Source: Ophioderma brevispina
Lineage: Eukaryota; Echinodermata; Ophiuroidea; Amphilepidida; Ophiodermatidae
Assembly: GCA_023653785.1 (NCBI GenBank)
Contig: JAMKCH010078537.1
Coordinates: forward strand, 1-64,000
Reading direction: 5' to 3'
Length of the DNA stretch: 64,000 nucleotides
In this document: piece by piece, positions 50,016 through 62,193 of the stretch
How positions within the stretch are numbered: the stretch's first letter is position 1
Layout of the letters: each line of letters begins with the position of its first letter
Position numbers and translations under genes: made by a program
The notes under the pieces: model-generated
The model's database searches: none
What the model was told of the DNA's origin: nothing
What the model saw: only the letters and a program-made list of their open reading frames with translations

Positions 50016-51075
50016 GGTTATAAACGAGAATCCTATTCTAGAAGTTTGGGGAAGAAGGTTTGAAGATGATTTTTCTATAGTTTGAAGGGTGCTGCATAAG
50101 AATTTTGGGGTACAACCTCCGTGAAATAGGAGGAACTTTGTAAAATAAGGGGGGGTAAAATTAGTACAGGGTAAATTTAAAATCAAGTCAAATTGTGTTT
50201 AAATGTACACCAATATATTTGTCTCATTATAAGGATTAAAAAAGGTATAGTTTGTCTAGGTTCCGACCTTCACTTACATGACTACAGCCCTAAGTTCAGG
50301 GTTATTCTAGTGTTAAATATCTAATGCTCAGATTTTGTTGAAATCGGTGTCAAATTATTGCCTTGGTCATACTGAAGTAGAGAAGTCATTTTAATTTACT
50401 GTATACAACTTGAGGTCAAGCTTTAGTGACCCCTATAGACCATGTGAAGTTTACATTGTAAACCCTTGTTACATTTTGCTCACTAATTAGGAAACCAAAT
50501 GCCAAACATTGTAAAATAAGGCAAGACAAACAATATGACACCAATTTCAACAAAATAGGAGCACTGTGTAACGTTTACCCCCAGGATGACCTTGAACTAA
50601 GAGGGCTGTACCTGCTTAACTAAAGGTAGGAACTTACACATATATTACACAACTATATTTTATAATCCTTATAAGCAGTGGCGTAACAGGCGGGGGGCAG
50701 GGGGGCAGGTTGCCCCCCCTGACGACTTTGGCCGGGAAAATTTTTGCAAAAATCATGCTAAATCAGCCGTTTTTTAGCCCTCTGACCGGGAAAAATTGGC
50801 CTTTTGACCCCCCTAAGAGGGAAAATTTCCCAAAACTGGGAAATTTGCCCCCTCAGACCGGGCAGGCCTGTTACGCCACTGCTTATAAGGAGACAAATAC
50901 ATTGGTGTACATATAATTTATCCCTGTACTAATGTTACCACCTTATTTTACAAAGTTCCCCACATTTCCCAGAGGTTGGGCACAAAAATTCTGATTCGTC
51001 ACCCTTCAAACTATAGAAAAACATCTTCAAACCTTTTTCCGCCAAACTTTTAGAATAGGATTCTGATTTATAACC
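50016..51075. mobile_element. Long palindromic (foldback) element with CTAGTA duplication
   Basis: CTAGTA at 50010-50015 and 51076-51081 flank termini GGTTATAAACGAGAATCC / GGATTCTGATTTATAACC. Arms of about 430 bp match over their length, for example CCTATTCTAGAAGTTTGG / CCAAACTTTTAGAATAGG and GACACCAATTTCAACAAAAT / ATTTTGTTGAAATCGGTGTC. A short loop is centred near 50450. The right arm is interrupted by the hAT-type MITE. No transposase frame. Confidence 0.85.
50676..50881. mobile_element. hAT-type MITE, 206 bp, with 8 bp target duplication
   Basis: Termini CAGTGGCGTAACAGGC and GCCTGTTACGCCACTG are perfect inverted repeats of 16 bp. They are flanked by CTTATAAG at 50668-50675 and 50882-50889. 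Eight-base duplications with CAGTGGCG termini mark the hAT superfamily. The interior has G and C runs and repeated ACCGGGAAAA words. The other arm of the host element (about 50228-50250) gives the empty site. Confidence 0.9.
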
Positions 51076-51081
51076 CTAGTA

Positions 51082-51880
51082 ATCTTCTGTACTTTCGAGG
51101 ACATCAAGAAACCACGTCCTTGGCCGTAATGAAGCGATTTGTGGTATTCCTGAGGGAAAAAAACCTACCGAGGACTATTGTTTGAAAGAATTTCTCTTGT
51201 AATTGTTATTCGGAAGTATGTAGCATGCAAGTAAAAACACACACATACTTTTCCATCATTCGGCATACAAAGCGATGATATTAAGGATACGCAAGATACA
51301 CATGTAAATGTGGAATTCTACATACAAAGCGAGGTTACGATATACACACAAGTGTGTAATTCTACATACAAAGTGAGGTTTTACACGGAATAAACCCATA
51401 ACATAAGAGTTGCGCTTTATTCCGTATAAATCCATCCTTTATATGTAAAGATCACACATTCTCACGTAGTACCTCGCTTTGTTCAGTATCCTCGCTCTGT
51501 ATGTAAAAATTACGTAGAAAAACTCGGTTTGTATGTAAAAATTACGTTTTTTTTTGTAAATATGACGAAGAAAATCTTGGTTTGTATTTTCACTGTAACT
51601 TTAATTACTTCCAATACTATTTTGATGTAGAAAAAGAAATGCCAACTATTTTTGAATGACTTATGATCTTACACCATCTAAGAAGAATAAATAGCTGGTA
51701 AAAGTCTAATGGGTAACATGTAAAAATAATGACTATCTGAATACAATGATTCCAAAATATACCTTACTTGGTAATATTTGAAGAAACAGACAAACAGATA
51801 AACATGAAAAATGGTTCAACTTTGATGATATTGTCGTTTACAGGGATAAAAAAAGATAAACATCGATGATTACTGAAAGT
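51082..51880. other. Non-coding interval with short CATACAAAGCGAGG-type repeats
   Basis: Between 51260 and 51600 the words ACATACAAAGCGAGG and its reverse complement (CCTCGCTTTGTATGT-like, with TTTGTATGTAAAAATTACG) recur at least six times in both orientations. An inverted echo of the GGAATAAAGCGCAA family signature lies at about 51405-51425. No coding. Confidence 0.5.
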
Positions 51881-51889
51881 GTTTTGAAC

Positions 51890-53395
51890 GGCAGAGTACG
51901 CAGGGATTTAAGACATGGTTTCAGATTCGACCTAGGTTTTACTGCCAAAAGTGTAAAAATGTGAAGGTGCTTTAACAGTGAAACAAAACATGTTTTATAG
52001 GTTAAAATTTTGTGTAGAATCTAAATCTGAAGTAAAAAAATGCAAAATGTTGGATGCGTTCTGAGATATCGCATTTTGGGGTATTGCGCAATGCCGAGTC
52101 CCACAGAAACCTATGGTATTTTGCTGATAATTGCATCTTGCTTTGATAAAAAAAAAATCTCAAATATTTTGTAGTTTGACAAAAGTTTAATACTATATTC
52201 TTGTCTTGGGCATAATCGATTAACTTTTCAACAATGTCACCCTTTTCGTATTTTTTCACGGGTTCTCGAAACGCCGAATTTTAGGTAAAATTTGGATTCT
52301 GCAAATTGATAAAAAAAAAAAATTCTCAAATTTTAGACCGGGTGAAAAACGTTAATACCATAACTATGTAGGGACTTGCATTGGGCATAATCGATTAAAT
52401 GATCAAGCCTATAGCTCTTTTAGTTTTCTCGTAGTTCCAATTTTATTGAACAGCGATAATTTTTTCACCACTGGAAAAATCAAGGGGCAGGGGAAACATT
52501 TTTTGTATTTTTGGAATTATTCCTATACTTGAAATGAAGCAAGTTAGGTATCAATTTAAAGCTTATTAAATTCTGCATAAACTGACATCACTGTAGACCC
52601 TTCCTTTCCAGAGATGTGATTGTGCAAAGCAAAATTTTTGTTTGAAAGTGCAAAATTTTGAATGTCGTTTGTCACGGGACATGTCAAATTTGAATGGTTC
52701 TGGTGTACAAATTATGAAATAATTGATAAAACAAATACTTGAATCCATAAGTTACTATAGTCGATTCGCGTTGATACGTTCGTCCCCCTGGAGTTTTGGA
52801 CCTATTCAATTAAGTCGGAGAGGGAAAACGAAAAAAATTAAATGCACGTGCCACACCGGATTATCTTGGAGGACACTCCGGTTATATTACTCACTCACCT
52901 GCCACTGAATACAATTCCATTCATGTATGGAAACGCACAATAGTGTATTGCAGGCCTTAACATTCCTCACAATAACATGATGAACAGAAGTCCCTGCGCC
53001 TCATTGAATTTTTCACCTCCGCAAGAATGGTACGGGGTCACATATCAGATGAATCGAGTATACCTTTAACTGATATATTAACATTATAAAGGGTCATATA
53101 TATGTATATTGTAGACTCTGTAAGTATTCAAAGTTGGTAGGTGAAAATTGTTGTCACCCGAAAAGTGTGATTTTCGTGGAAAATCGGCCACAAATCAATA
53201 TTTTGTAGCAAAATGGTGTATGATACAGGGTTTTTGATTAAAAATTCATAATCTACGAACAATTTTACCCTAGAAAGGACATCTTAAAAAATAAACATGG
53301 TTGTTTTTGCTCCGAAATGAATTTTTTCACACTTTGGCACTAAAACCTAGGTCAATTCTGAAACCATGTCTTAAGCGGGTTCATTCTTCGTGTAA
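51890..53395. mobile_element. Inverted-repeat-bounded element, about 1.5 kb
   Basis: TTTAAGACATGGTTTCAGA then CGACCTAGGTTTTACTGCC (51908-51950) is mirrored by AGTGCCAAA-like, AAACCTAGGTCAATTCTGAA and ACCATGTCTTAAG (53333-53376). Inside are two imperfect direct copies of about 165 bp, each with TTGGGCATAATCGATTAA (about 52207 and 52382). No transposase recognised. Confidence 0.55.
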
Positions 53396-53676
53396 GACTA
53401 CACGAATTAAGGCAAGAATGGAATCTTTTATAAATAAGGAACTAAAAGGACGTACATTATTTTAATATTATTATTGATTATTATAATGGTATGGAACGTA
53501 TAAGGCATATCCTAACACTTAAGTGCCTAAGGTGTTTTCACTCACGTTGGTGCCTAAGGGGGGTTCCTAGGGACCCAAGCTAATTATCTCATTAACGGGT
53601 GAGAAATTTTAGTAATTTTTTTTATGGAAGAAGCGCATCGATAAGTAACACAATTACAAAAAATTAGAGTTCGAAA

Positions 53677-53799
<123 letters not shown>

Positions 53800-55349
53800 T
53801 AAGTGCTAAATTCCCCAAATCCATAAACGGGCGCTTCTGGGCACGACTCACACCCCACCCATCCTTGCCTCCCTAAATGACAAATTTCCGTGTATCTTTC
53901 GCTGACAATACACGGACAAATGAATGTTTAGAATGTCTTATGAATCGCTTTAATTAGTCAAGTGTTGCAACAGCTACGACTCAGATGGAATACAATCATA
54001 TTATATACTCATGAAAACTATGATTCAGTACTATTTTTGTGAAATGGCGTATTCATATCTAATAATTTTATCTATTTCAATATTGTAAAGAGTGTTTACC
54101 TAAAACATATTTTAATATATTAATTTATTCATGTATATGTTGGTATTAATATGCTTACATTATCAAGCTCAAGATAAGAAATGCATTCCTATGTAGTAAC
54201 ATTTTGGGAGCTTATACAAATCACTCCATTATCAATTTATTCATTTCGGCCTGAAGAGATGTTTGCAACCATTCTTAGAGGAGATCATTAAGATTTCGTT
54301 AAACTTAAAAATTAATTGATATGACGTTGTCAAAACAATACAAATACAGTCATTTAATATTATATTAGACATTTATATAGACGATTCTATACTCAGATAT
54401 TTTGCAGATTGCATGCTTTTCAGGATATCCATATCTTATCCGTTAAGCTCGCTCTGCTCTTTAAAAAAAATACCAACCCGAAGCAGTTTTGTATTGATTA
54501 GATAAGCTGTTTAAAATATACGTTACACTATTAAAACGAGTTTTACCATTATGAACGGTTATAATTGTTGGAAAAATAAATAAGATTGTATATAAAGACC
54601 TAGTCTGGGGTTAAATTCAACCAACCGAAAGATAATGCTAAATGATGTCTAACAATTTAAATTGATATTTGTAGCAACGTAGTGCGGTTAGTCACCATTA
54701 TTGTTATATAACAAAAAGTGCAGATCCGTCTGTTTCCCCTCCCAATTTTTAAAATGTAAGCACAAATTGTGCCTATAATACCGTGGAAAGTTTCATTTCC
54801 ATCGCGAATACTTTAATATGACTGTAATCACAACAATGTTGTAATAATAATGTAACACATATTGTGTCGAATAATGTTTTATATCAGCGTTACTAACTTG
54901 ATTGGAAACTACTGAAGTATATAAAATACACATTTTTCTGTATCAGAGATATAGACTGTTTTATTAAAATATTTGTTACAAGAATTACGTTCGTGTTGTC
55001 TCCTTTTTTAACGTGTCATCAGTTACACATCAGTTCAATTCATCTGAAAAAACGAGGAATAGCAGTAACAGAATATGTTTGTAGTAATTCGGGTGTAACA
55101 CTAGCCCTAATTTAAAAAAAAGTAGAAATCATTTTCTATTTTAGCGACTTGAACTAATTTGGTGTGCTGCTTAAAGGTGCTTGTTCCGATTTATGTCTCC
55201 TGTGTTCTCTACATGATATGAGAGCCTTGCACATACTCTCCAACACGTACCGTGGGAAAAAAAACTTGCAGTTTTGATGGTAGAAGCGATAATGAATATT
55301 CCAAAGCCCTATTCAATACTGTGCTAATATTGATGGTTAACCATTAACA

Positions 55350-55562
55350 CCTAAGTGCCCAGGGGGGGGGGGCATAGTACCCAACATTTATTTTTTTTGC
55401 GTGATTTTTTTCGGTTACGCAATGAAAATTTCAAGGAGTTTTTTTTCTACGGTTGTGCTGATTATGAATACGCTTCTCCTGATACCAGAAAAATTAATCC
55501 GCCCACGGCTTCCTTAGAATAATTAGGTTGGGGGTTCCCTAAGGCCCCCCCGGGCCCTAACG
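55350..55562. mobile_element. Putative MITE with G/C-run termini
   Basis: CCTAAGTGCCCAGGGGGGGG, then GCATAGTACCCAAC on the left, faces GTTGGGGGTTCCCTAAGGCC and then CCCCCGGGCCCTAACGG on the right, as imperfect inverted repeats. The interior is T-rich. Confidence 0.45.
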
Positions 55563-56025
55563 GAAGTAAAAAAATCTAGAATATTTTTACTAATTAAAAA
55601 AAATTAAAGTAATTAAATCTTGGGATTTATATGCTTAAATATATACTTAGAGTAATTATTAATAATTAGTAATATAAATAACCTTTTATATGCTGATAAC
55701 TCTTAACTGTGGTAAGTCTAATGGGAAAGACCAAGGTGAATTTGATGATTCTGGGAAAAATACAAGATGGTATAAATTTGACTATATTGTTGCAATGATT
55801 ATTTTAATTGGTTTATTGCCAGAGTCGATAATGATTAAAAGGTGGCTGTTTGGCTAAGCGCACCACTCTATCAGCACTGAGCTCTTAGGTCAAAACCAAA
55901 CCAAAAACAATGCCTCCACCCCGCTAGATTGGTTACCCTTGTCATGGGGACAATAATAACCTCGGATCACGTGTGTGACGTTCTGACCGTCACACACTGA
56001 ACCGAATACTTAACAAGCTTAACTG

Positions 56026-56228
56026 CATAGGGAGTGGGCTCCTAGGGGCAGCCCATTTTTTTTTTTCCGGCGGCCGGCGTTTTTTAACGCTGATGATATA
56101 TTTGTTTATATTTTTGTATTTGTCATAACTTTTAGTTGGCGCTTGCATTGGTTGCAAAAAAAATTCAAATCCATCGCGTCGTTTTTGGCGTTAATTAGCA
56201 ATGGGTCCCAGGAGCCCCTCCTTATGAC
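56026..56228. mobile_element. Putative MITE with GGGCTCCTAGGG termini
   Basis: ATAGGGAGTGGGCTCCTAGG faces GGGTCCCAGGAGCCCCTCCT and then TATG as an imperfect inverted repeat. The interior of about 150 bp contains CGGCGGCCGGCG and has no frame. Confidence 0.55.
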
Positions 56229-56296
56229 TACGACGTGCCCATGCCAAAATTTAAAAAAATCTTAATATGTTCCTATGATTCTGCTTTTCATACAGC

Positions 56297-56475
56297 ATAC
56301 ACATATGCATACATACATACATACATACATACATACATAATACATACCAATACATACTATATACATACATCATACATACATACATACTATCCTACATACA
56401 TATATATATATACATACATACATACAGTACACATACATACATCATAATAACATATATAACATACATAACATACAT
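56297..56475 (+). repeat. (CATA)n microsatellite, imperfect
   Basis: Repeated CATA/TACA words with scattered breaks, next to the 3' end of the minus-strand retrotransposon at 56500. Confidence 0.9.
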
Positions 56476-56499
56476 ACAAAAAAAAATACATACCTATAT

Positions 56500-58480
56500 A
56501 CATAATATATTTTATAATAACCGCGCCTTTACACAGTTCAAGGCGCAAAACAAACTAATGCAACAAAGGCTAAGTAAGTCTACAGAAGCAATTAAACTAT
56601 GTGGTTGAACATGACCATTAAGAGAGCAGGTAAGTTTTTAACCTCTCTTTAAAGACAACGAGAGATGGTGCTTCTCTTACAAAAATTGGGAGAGTTTTTC
56701 CAAAGCCGTGCCCTGCCCGAGAAGGTTTGTCCCAATGACTCGTTGTTTTTGGAACATGTAACGTGTACAATTCAGAAAAATACGGAAATTATGGGATGAG
56801 TCTTCTGAATGTTATACAAATCATTGAAGATACTCTGGAGCAGACCCATTAATTCAAGAGTAAATGAAACAATTAATTCGAAATGGATACGTTTTTCAAC
56901 TGAAGCCATGAAGCCTGTCCAGGTAGGAGTTAGGTGCTCAACGCCTTTTGGCACCACACAAACCACGACGTGGTGGGCAGCCTTATTCTGAATACGCTGC
57001 GTTGTTTCATCTGAGGGTCCTGTGATACCAAAAAAGCAGGGCGAGTTGCATAGTCAAGGCGTGATGTGATTAATGCCCGGACGATATGATGACAGGAATC
57101 CTCATCAAGATACCTTCTTATGCGAGCAATATTCCATAGTTGGTAATTTAGAGTACGGCATAAAGCCCTAACCTGACCAGTCATGGAGCCATTGTTATCC
57201 ATGATAACTCCAAGATTACGCACAGTATCGACTGGTTATATGATGACTGTGTCAACCTTAATTTCCATACTAGGTTTGAACCTTAGGTTGTGAGGTGAGC
57301 CAACAACCATAAACTCAGTTTTATCCATGTTCAGTTTTAACTTATTTAATGTCATCCATTTTTGAATATCAATGTTACAATTCTCAAGCTTCCTTCATCA
57401 AGCTCACTACGGATGGTGTCAATTTTACTCTTAAAGAAATTTGCAAACTTATTGCTTAAATCAGCAGATCTATACACAGGCAAATATTTCGCAGACTTGT
57501 TCAAAAGATTATTAACGATGCTAAAAAGATCTTTACTGTTTGCATTTACTACCCTGGATTTGAAGAAGTCAGTCTTGCTTGAGCAATCATATCATTGACC
57601 AAATGCAACTGATGGAGATAATTAGCACGGTCGGCAACAGATCTAGATTTCTTCCATATTCTTTCAAAGCGCCTACGCACACGTCTAGCAGCAAAGATTT
57701 CTTCAGTGAACCAAGGTAGTCGGTAGCGAACAGATTTTGAACGTGAGACAAAAGGAGCTAAATTGTCAAGAACTTCATTACATGCACTAGTGTAATAGCT
57801 TACCAACTCATTTACATCCTCAGTACAAACAGGAATGTTGTCAATTATCTGACTGAACTTAGTACTGAAAGTTACAGCATCAAAATCCCGGAAATCTCTT
57901 TTGGTACAACACACTTTCTTAGGAGTTGGTTTCTCATAAGCAAGAGTACATTGATGATATCATGATCTGACATTAAACACTCTTCAACATCATGGTGAAC
58001 TATTTTATTATCATCAACCCTAGTTATCAAGAGATCAAGATTATTACCTGATATATGAGTAGGTTTTGTTACAAGTTGTTGAAAACCAGCACAAAATAAG
58101 GAATTCTGAAATTGACGAGTGTCAGATTTGTAATCTTTGTTGACATGAACATTAAAGTCACCAAAAATCAGCATCGTATTAGGCATAGTGGAGATATGAT
58201 CAATAAATTGATCAAATTCATTAATGAAATCGGAGGTACGGAACTTGTTTTTAGCAGATGGGTGAGGTCTATACACACATATAAACAGTAACCCAGCGTT
58301 TGAATCTGTGACACAAGAATGTTCAAAGTACTTAGTGTTAAATCATATTGACATATAAAACAAGTGTAAATAATAATCAAAAAATTCTTGGAAAGCATAG
58401 TAGGCCATATTTTATATACATCATAATAACGGTTTACTGTAAGAACCTCTGGTAAATTATACAAGTAAACCTAAAAAATA
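56500..58480 (-). pseudogene. CR1/L2-like retrotransposon, endonuclease to C-terminus, with RT core deleted
   Basis: Reading right to left: 58276-57880 encodes an APE-type endonuclease C-half with MLIFGDFNVHVNKD, THISGNNLDLLITR and CLMSDHDIINVLL, matching the GDFN, LDL-x-x-T and SDH motifs. 57914-57549 encodes the linker (LPWFTEEIFAARRVRRRFER). 57360-57225 encodes LNKLKLNMDKTEFMVVGSP, the thumb start. 57223-56930 encodes RNLGVIMDNNGSM, LWNIARIRRYL and ALITSRLDYA. The RT palm (YADD region) is missing between about 57545 and 57370. The 3' end carries AAGGCGCGGTTATTATAAAA. Confidence 0.85.
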
Positions 58481-58751
58481 TAAAATGGCATGAGACATTT
58501 ATGTTTGTGGTAAATATAGTTCATTCTTCATCAATTAAAGCAATCAGTAAAAGTCTAAGTGAATCAGTGCCGTAGAAAATGCAGAAACGAATTAGTGTCT
58601 TTTTCTCACATTTTGATGCAAAATTAAAATCAATGTTTTGCCCCTAGTTTTCTTACCGAACATTTTTTTTTTCAGTTTTTATTCCTTTATTTTGATGTCT
58701 TTGAATCCTAACATTTTTTTTAGGAAAGTGTTTATATAATGAATGGACCCC

Positions 58752-59018
58752 TACTCTCTAAATGCAAAAGAGTGAATTTCACTCTTTTAGAGTGACTACA
58801 GGGCCCACTCTGAAAAGAGTGAAAATTCACACCTTTTAAAGAATACTGTTTTGTTCAAATTTACTCTTGATAATTTATCAAATGATAAAATGATATCATT
58901 TTGTCAATTATCAAGATAAAAGTTGACCCAAAAGTATTCTGATAAAGGTATAACATTTCACTCTTTTTGGAGTGGGCCCTGTAGTCACTCTAAAAGAGTG
59001 AAATTCATTTAGAGAGTA
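58752..59018. mobile_element. Palindromic MITE with TA duplication
   Basis: TA at 58752-58753 and 59017-59018 flank CTCTCTAAATGCAAAAGAGT and its mirror ACTCTAAAAGAGTGAAATTC, then ATTTAGAGAG. The inverted arms continue through AGAGTGACTACAGGGCCCAC / GTGGGCCCTGTAGTCACTCT toward a central ATAAAATGATATCATTTTGT palindrome. The 267 bp unit is one long hairpin. The TA duplication suggests a Tc1/mariner-type mobiliser. Confidence 0.85.
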
Positions 59019-61772
59019 TGAGCCCCCCCCCCCCTTATGCACTAACAGTGCAAACCCCTTATGCAGTTAAGTATTAAAAACAACCAATCTTGCGAAAGTT
59101 GAAAGAACATCCCTGATCAGGCTTGGACTTAAGGTCACCAATAATCTAAAAACCAACAACAGACTGGCCACGTTGACGAAAGATCATCAGGTTGAAAGCA
59201 AAAAATTCACTCGTTAGGTCACAAACATGACCGAAGAAATTTGTTCATTGAAACGAAATGAGTATTTTCTGAATTCGAGAGCAGGATACCACGATTGCCC
59301 CATTTGAAGATGTGTAGCATACTTAGCCTTCTAGATCTTGCACATTCATCCTGTGATTTTTGGTTGTGAAGATGTTTAGTATAAAATTCATTTCATGGAA
59401 AGCTCACGATTATGAACCGAATTTTATATACATCTGATTAAAAAAAATATGCTCATAGGTAGCTTATGGGGTTGTAAATGTTGATCAATTAAATACATGT
59501 ATAGCACTTTCCTTGCCTAATAATAATTAAGATTTGAACCTTGAAATTTGGAAAGGAGGGTGGCCGATATGTTTTGTAGATATTCCCAAACCTGTTTTGT
59601 TGATTGTTTGTTTTGACCTAATTATAGAAAGAACCAGTTTGGGCGTTTGATTAACTGATAGGGCTATCAATAACTAACTGCATTGCTAAGGCATTGGAAC
59701 ATACGGCTTTCTCCGACCATGTAACGGTCCATGGCCCGATCCTAATAGTCTCGTCCCCAGAAGTCCCTTATTTCACCGGAAAGTGGTCAATATTTTGGTA
59801 TCAAAGAAAGCTTATTTTTCTCATTTACCCTGTGCAATTTAGCGCCTGAAGGATGTTGGTTTTGGATGTACGAGCAAAATGGTGACCCTTTTGGTCGACC
59901 AATTTAAGTTTTGCTGACGGTGCTCGATGTAATTGAAAAATCACGTTTTTAGGCTCTCACACCAAAACGGATTCAAATATTGGGGCGGGAACTTTGCATT
60001 CTCTAGTACTCATGGGTGTTTGTATGCTTGTCCAGAGCTAAACTCTTTAGGAATCCCCTAATTGAAGGTCCAGGAACACTATTTTGGTTGGTCAACATAT
60101 TCCCACTGACGGCGAAAATGCTGAAATGGCCACGCCCATTTTTGGGGGTCACGCCCCTTTTGAGTCGCCGGATCTAATACTGACTGTAGATAACAGAAAA
60201 CCGAAACCGTTGGACCGAGTGAAGGGGGAATGGGGGAGGAGAGGAAAGGAGTGTGAGACCACTCACCCTGTGGCGGAAATAGCCACTTATTGGGGGGTCT
60301 GTAAATATTTTTTTATATCCAAAAGTCAAGATTTTTAAAGATAATGTCAAAAACTGATATCTCATATTGCGCACTATACAATTATGAATGACTTCGTATG
60401 TTTTTCATACCAACAGGAAGGGAGTTCACCATACACCTTGGCTTTTGCTCTATCTCTCCCCAGGGATAATTTTTGGGGTAAGCTAATGGTAGGTCAACAA
60501 AAAGAAATTCATATTCCTTTTCCGTTCTCAAATGGCAGCCCGTCAAAAATGTGTTGACTTTTTGGGGCAAAATTGGTAATATTAGGTGAAACCGTGCATT
60601 TTGTAAGTCTGTAATAACAGTGTATTTGCTCCACAACTCAAATCATTATGACATTTGTATTGCACAAAGTTATTGACCATTTGGGTCTCAAATGGGATAT
60701 AATCAGCATTTTCAAATTTTTTCGGTCTTTTTCGTTTCATGGGGGGGCGGGGTCAAAATGTGCCATCGTAAAGTGAAAATAAATATTGTTTTCCATTTTT
60801 GTATGGGACTTAAGTTAATGTTAAGTTAAAGTCTCTAAAGCAGCAAGTTAAATGCTGCTGCAGGGTCCTTAAATAATCTAAAATGCACTAAAAAAAAACT
60901 TTGGCATGCTGTGACCATGAAACAGGCAAAAATAAGTATCCCCCCACCCGGTATGCATGATAAAGAGTCACTTAAAATAACCTGAACTTACACGGCACGC
61001 CGCGTGGTGGGATAGCGCCTTCTACCGTGTATTTTTTGTAGGGCCTAATGGCAAAGGTAAAAGATGCTGAAGGATCTTTAAAATAATCTCAATACACTAA
61101 CTACATGCGGTTCCAATGAAGCAGGCTAAAAATTCATGACCCTAAAGTTGGGCCCCTTTTGTGGCTCACACTTTATTTAAAAGAAAGTCGAAAACAACAA
61201 TGGCGGTATATTGCAACAGAAAAACAAACAAAACAAACAAATATACAAACAAGAACAAACAAAAAAACAACCAACCAAAGGGATGCCTTGCCCTCTCTTT
61301 ATTAGTCGAAAACTTCTCAAATGCTTTTAACAGAAAATGTGTGCTTACTCAACAAGAGAGGTTCTTAATGAAATATCAAAAAATACTCTAGTAATTGAAG
61401 TAGTTCTGTTTTGAGGGAAGGTAATGGACTTTGTCTTCTGGTGATTCTATCACCGAAGTGAATTAAAAAAAAAGTAAAGATTGTAATAAACCTCTATGTC
61501 AGGGTGACTAAATAACAAAAAGCCAAGGTAAGGATACTATAACGGACCCCAAACCTGTATTCCCCCATACCATTTGCGTAAAGGTACAAGTTCTGATGGT
61601 ATGAAATAATAAAAATTCGAAAATGGAAATTAATGTAAGGGCACATCAAATTACACATAGGTAGCCATGTGCAGAATATGTACACATTTTAATTAATTTA
61701 AATGTAGTATACATTCAACACAAGTTAAATTGACACTACCCATTGGAATCCTATTAAATATATTTGCCATAG
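59019..61772. other. Non-coding region, one imperfect direct repeat
   Basis: A block of about 110 bp at 60832-60945 recurs imperfectly at 61036-61143 (shared AGGGTCCTTAAATAATCT / AGGATCTTTAAAATAATCT, then ATGAAACAGGC / ATGAAGCAGGC). An AAAC-rich tract lies at 61205-61275. No exon recognised. Confidence 0.45.
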
Positions 61773-62193
61773 AAAATCATGCAGCAACCAAAGAATTGAA
61801 TATTGACAAAACAGAGTTAAAGGTATACAGAGTTTCGTTCGTAACCGACCAATCTGGACACACCTTTTCTGACGCACTTTATGAATTCAGAAACAGTAAA
61901 GAGACACGAGGAGATTTCCAGGAAGAAGAAGGAAGGACCCATTTTTCTCGAACCCCGGTTATTTACATTTTTGAATGCTGCCAATGTATTAGGATCACAC
62001 CTGAAGTGGAAAAAGCCCCAATACGCCCGTCTTTATGTAATAAAGTGATTGATAGTAGTTACTGTCGTGCACGACAGAAAGTCAATACACGGTGTTCTAT
62101 GGGGGAAACGATTACGTTAGCAGGCAAGTCAAAACAAGGTTGCGGTTTTCTTTGCCACATCGTTTGTCCAATAAACCTTTCGAAACGTTCTCG
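61773..62193 (+). CDS. Possible internal exon, cysteine-rich, unknown gene
   Basis: TATTTGCCATAG ends at 61772 as an acceptor candidate, and TCTCG|GTAAGT at 62194 is a perfect donor consensus. The frame between them is open for 140 codons. It starts ENHAATKELNIDKTE and has an alternating polar/hydrophobic first half. The second half has nine cysteines in the order CC-x-C, C, C, C, C-x3-C, C, within ECCQCIRI, SLCNKV, YCRARQ, TRCSMG and GCGFLCHIVCP. This looks like a secreted or extracellular disulfide-rich module, but I do not recognise the family. No partner exon was found in the window. It may be chance, though such length and boundaries are unlikely together. Confidence 0.35.
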
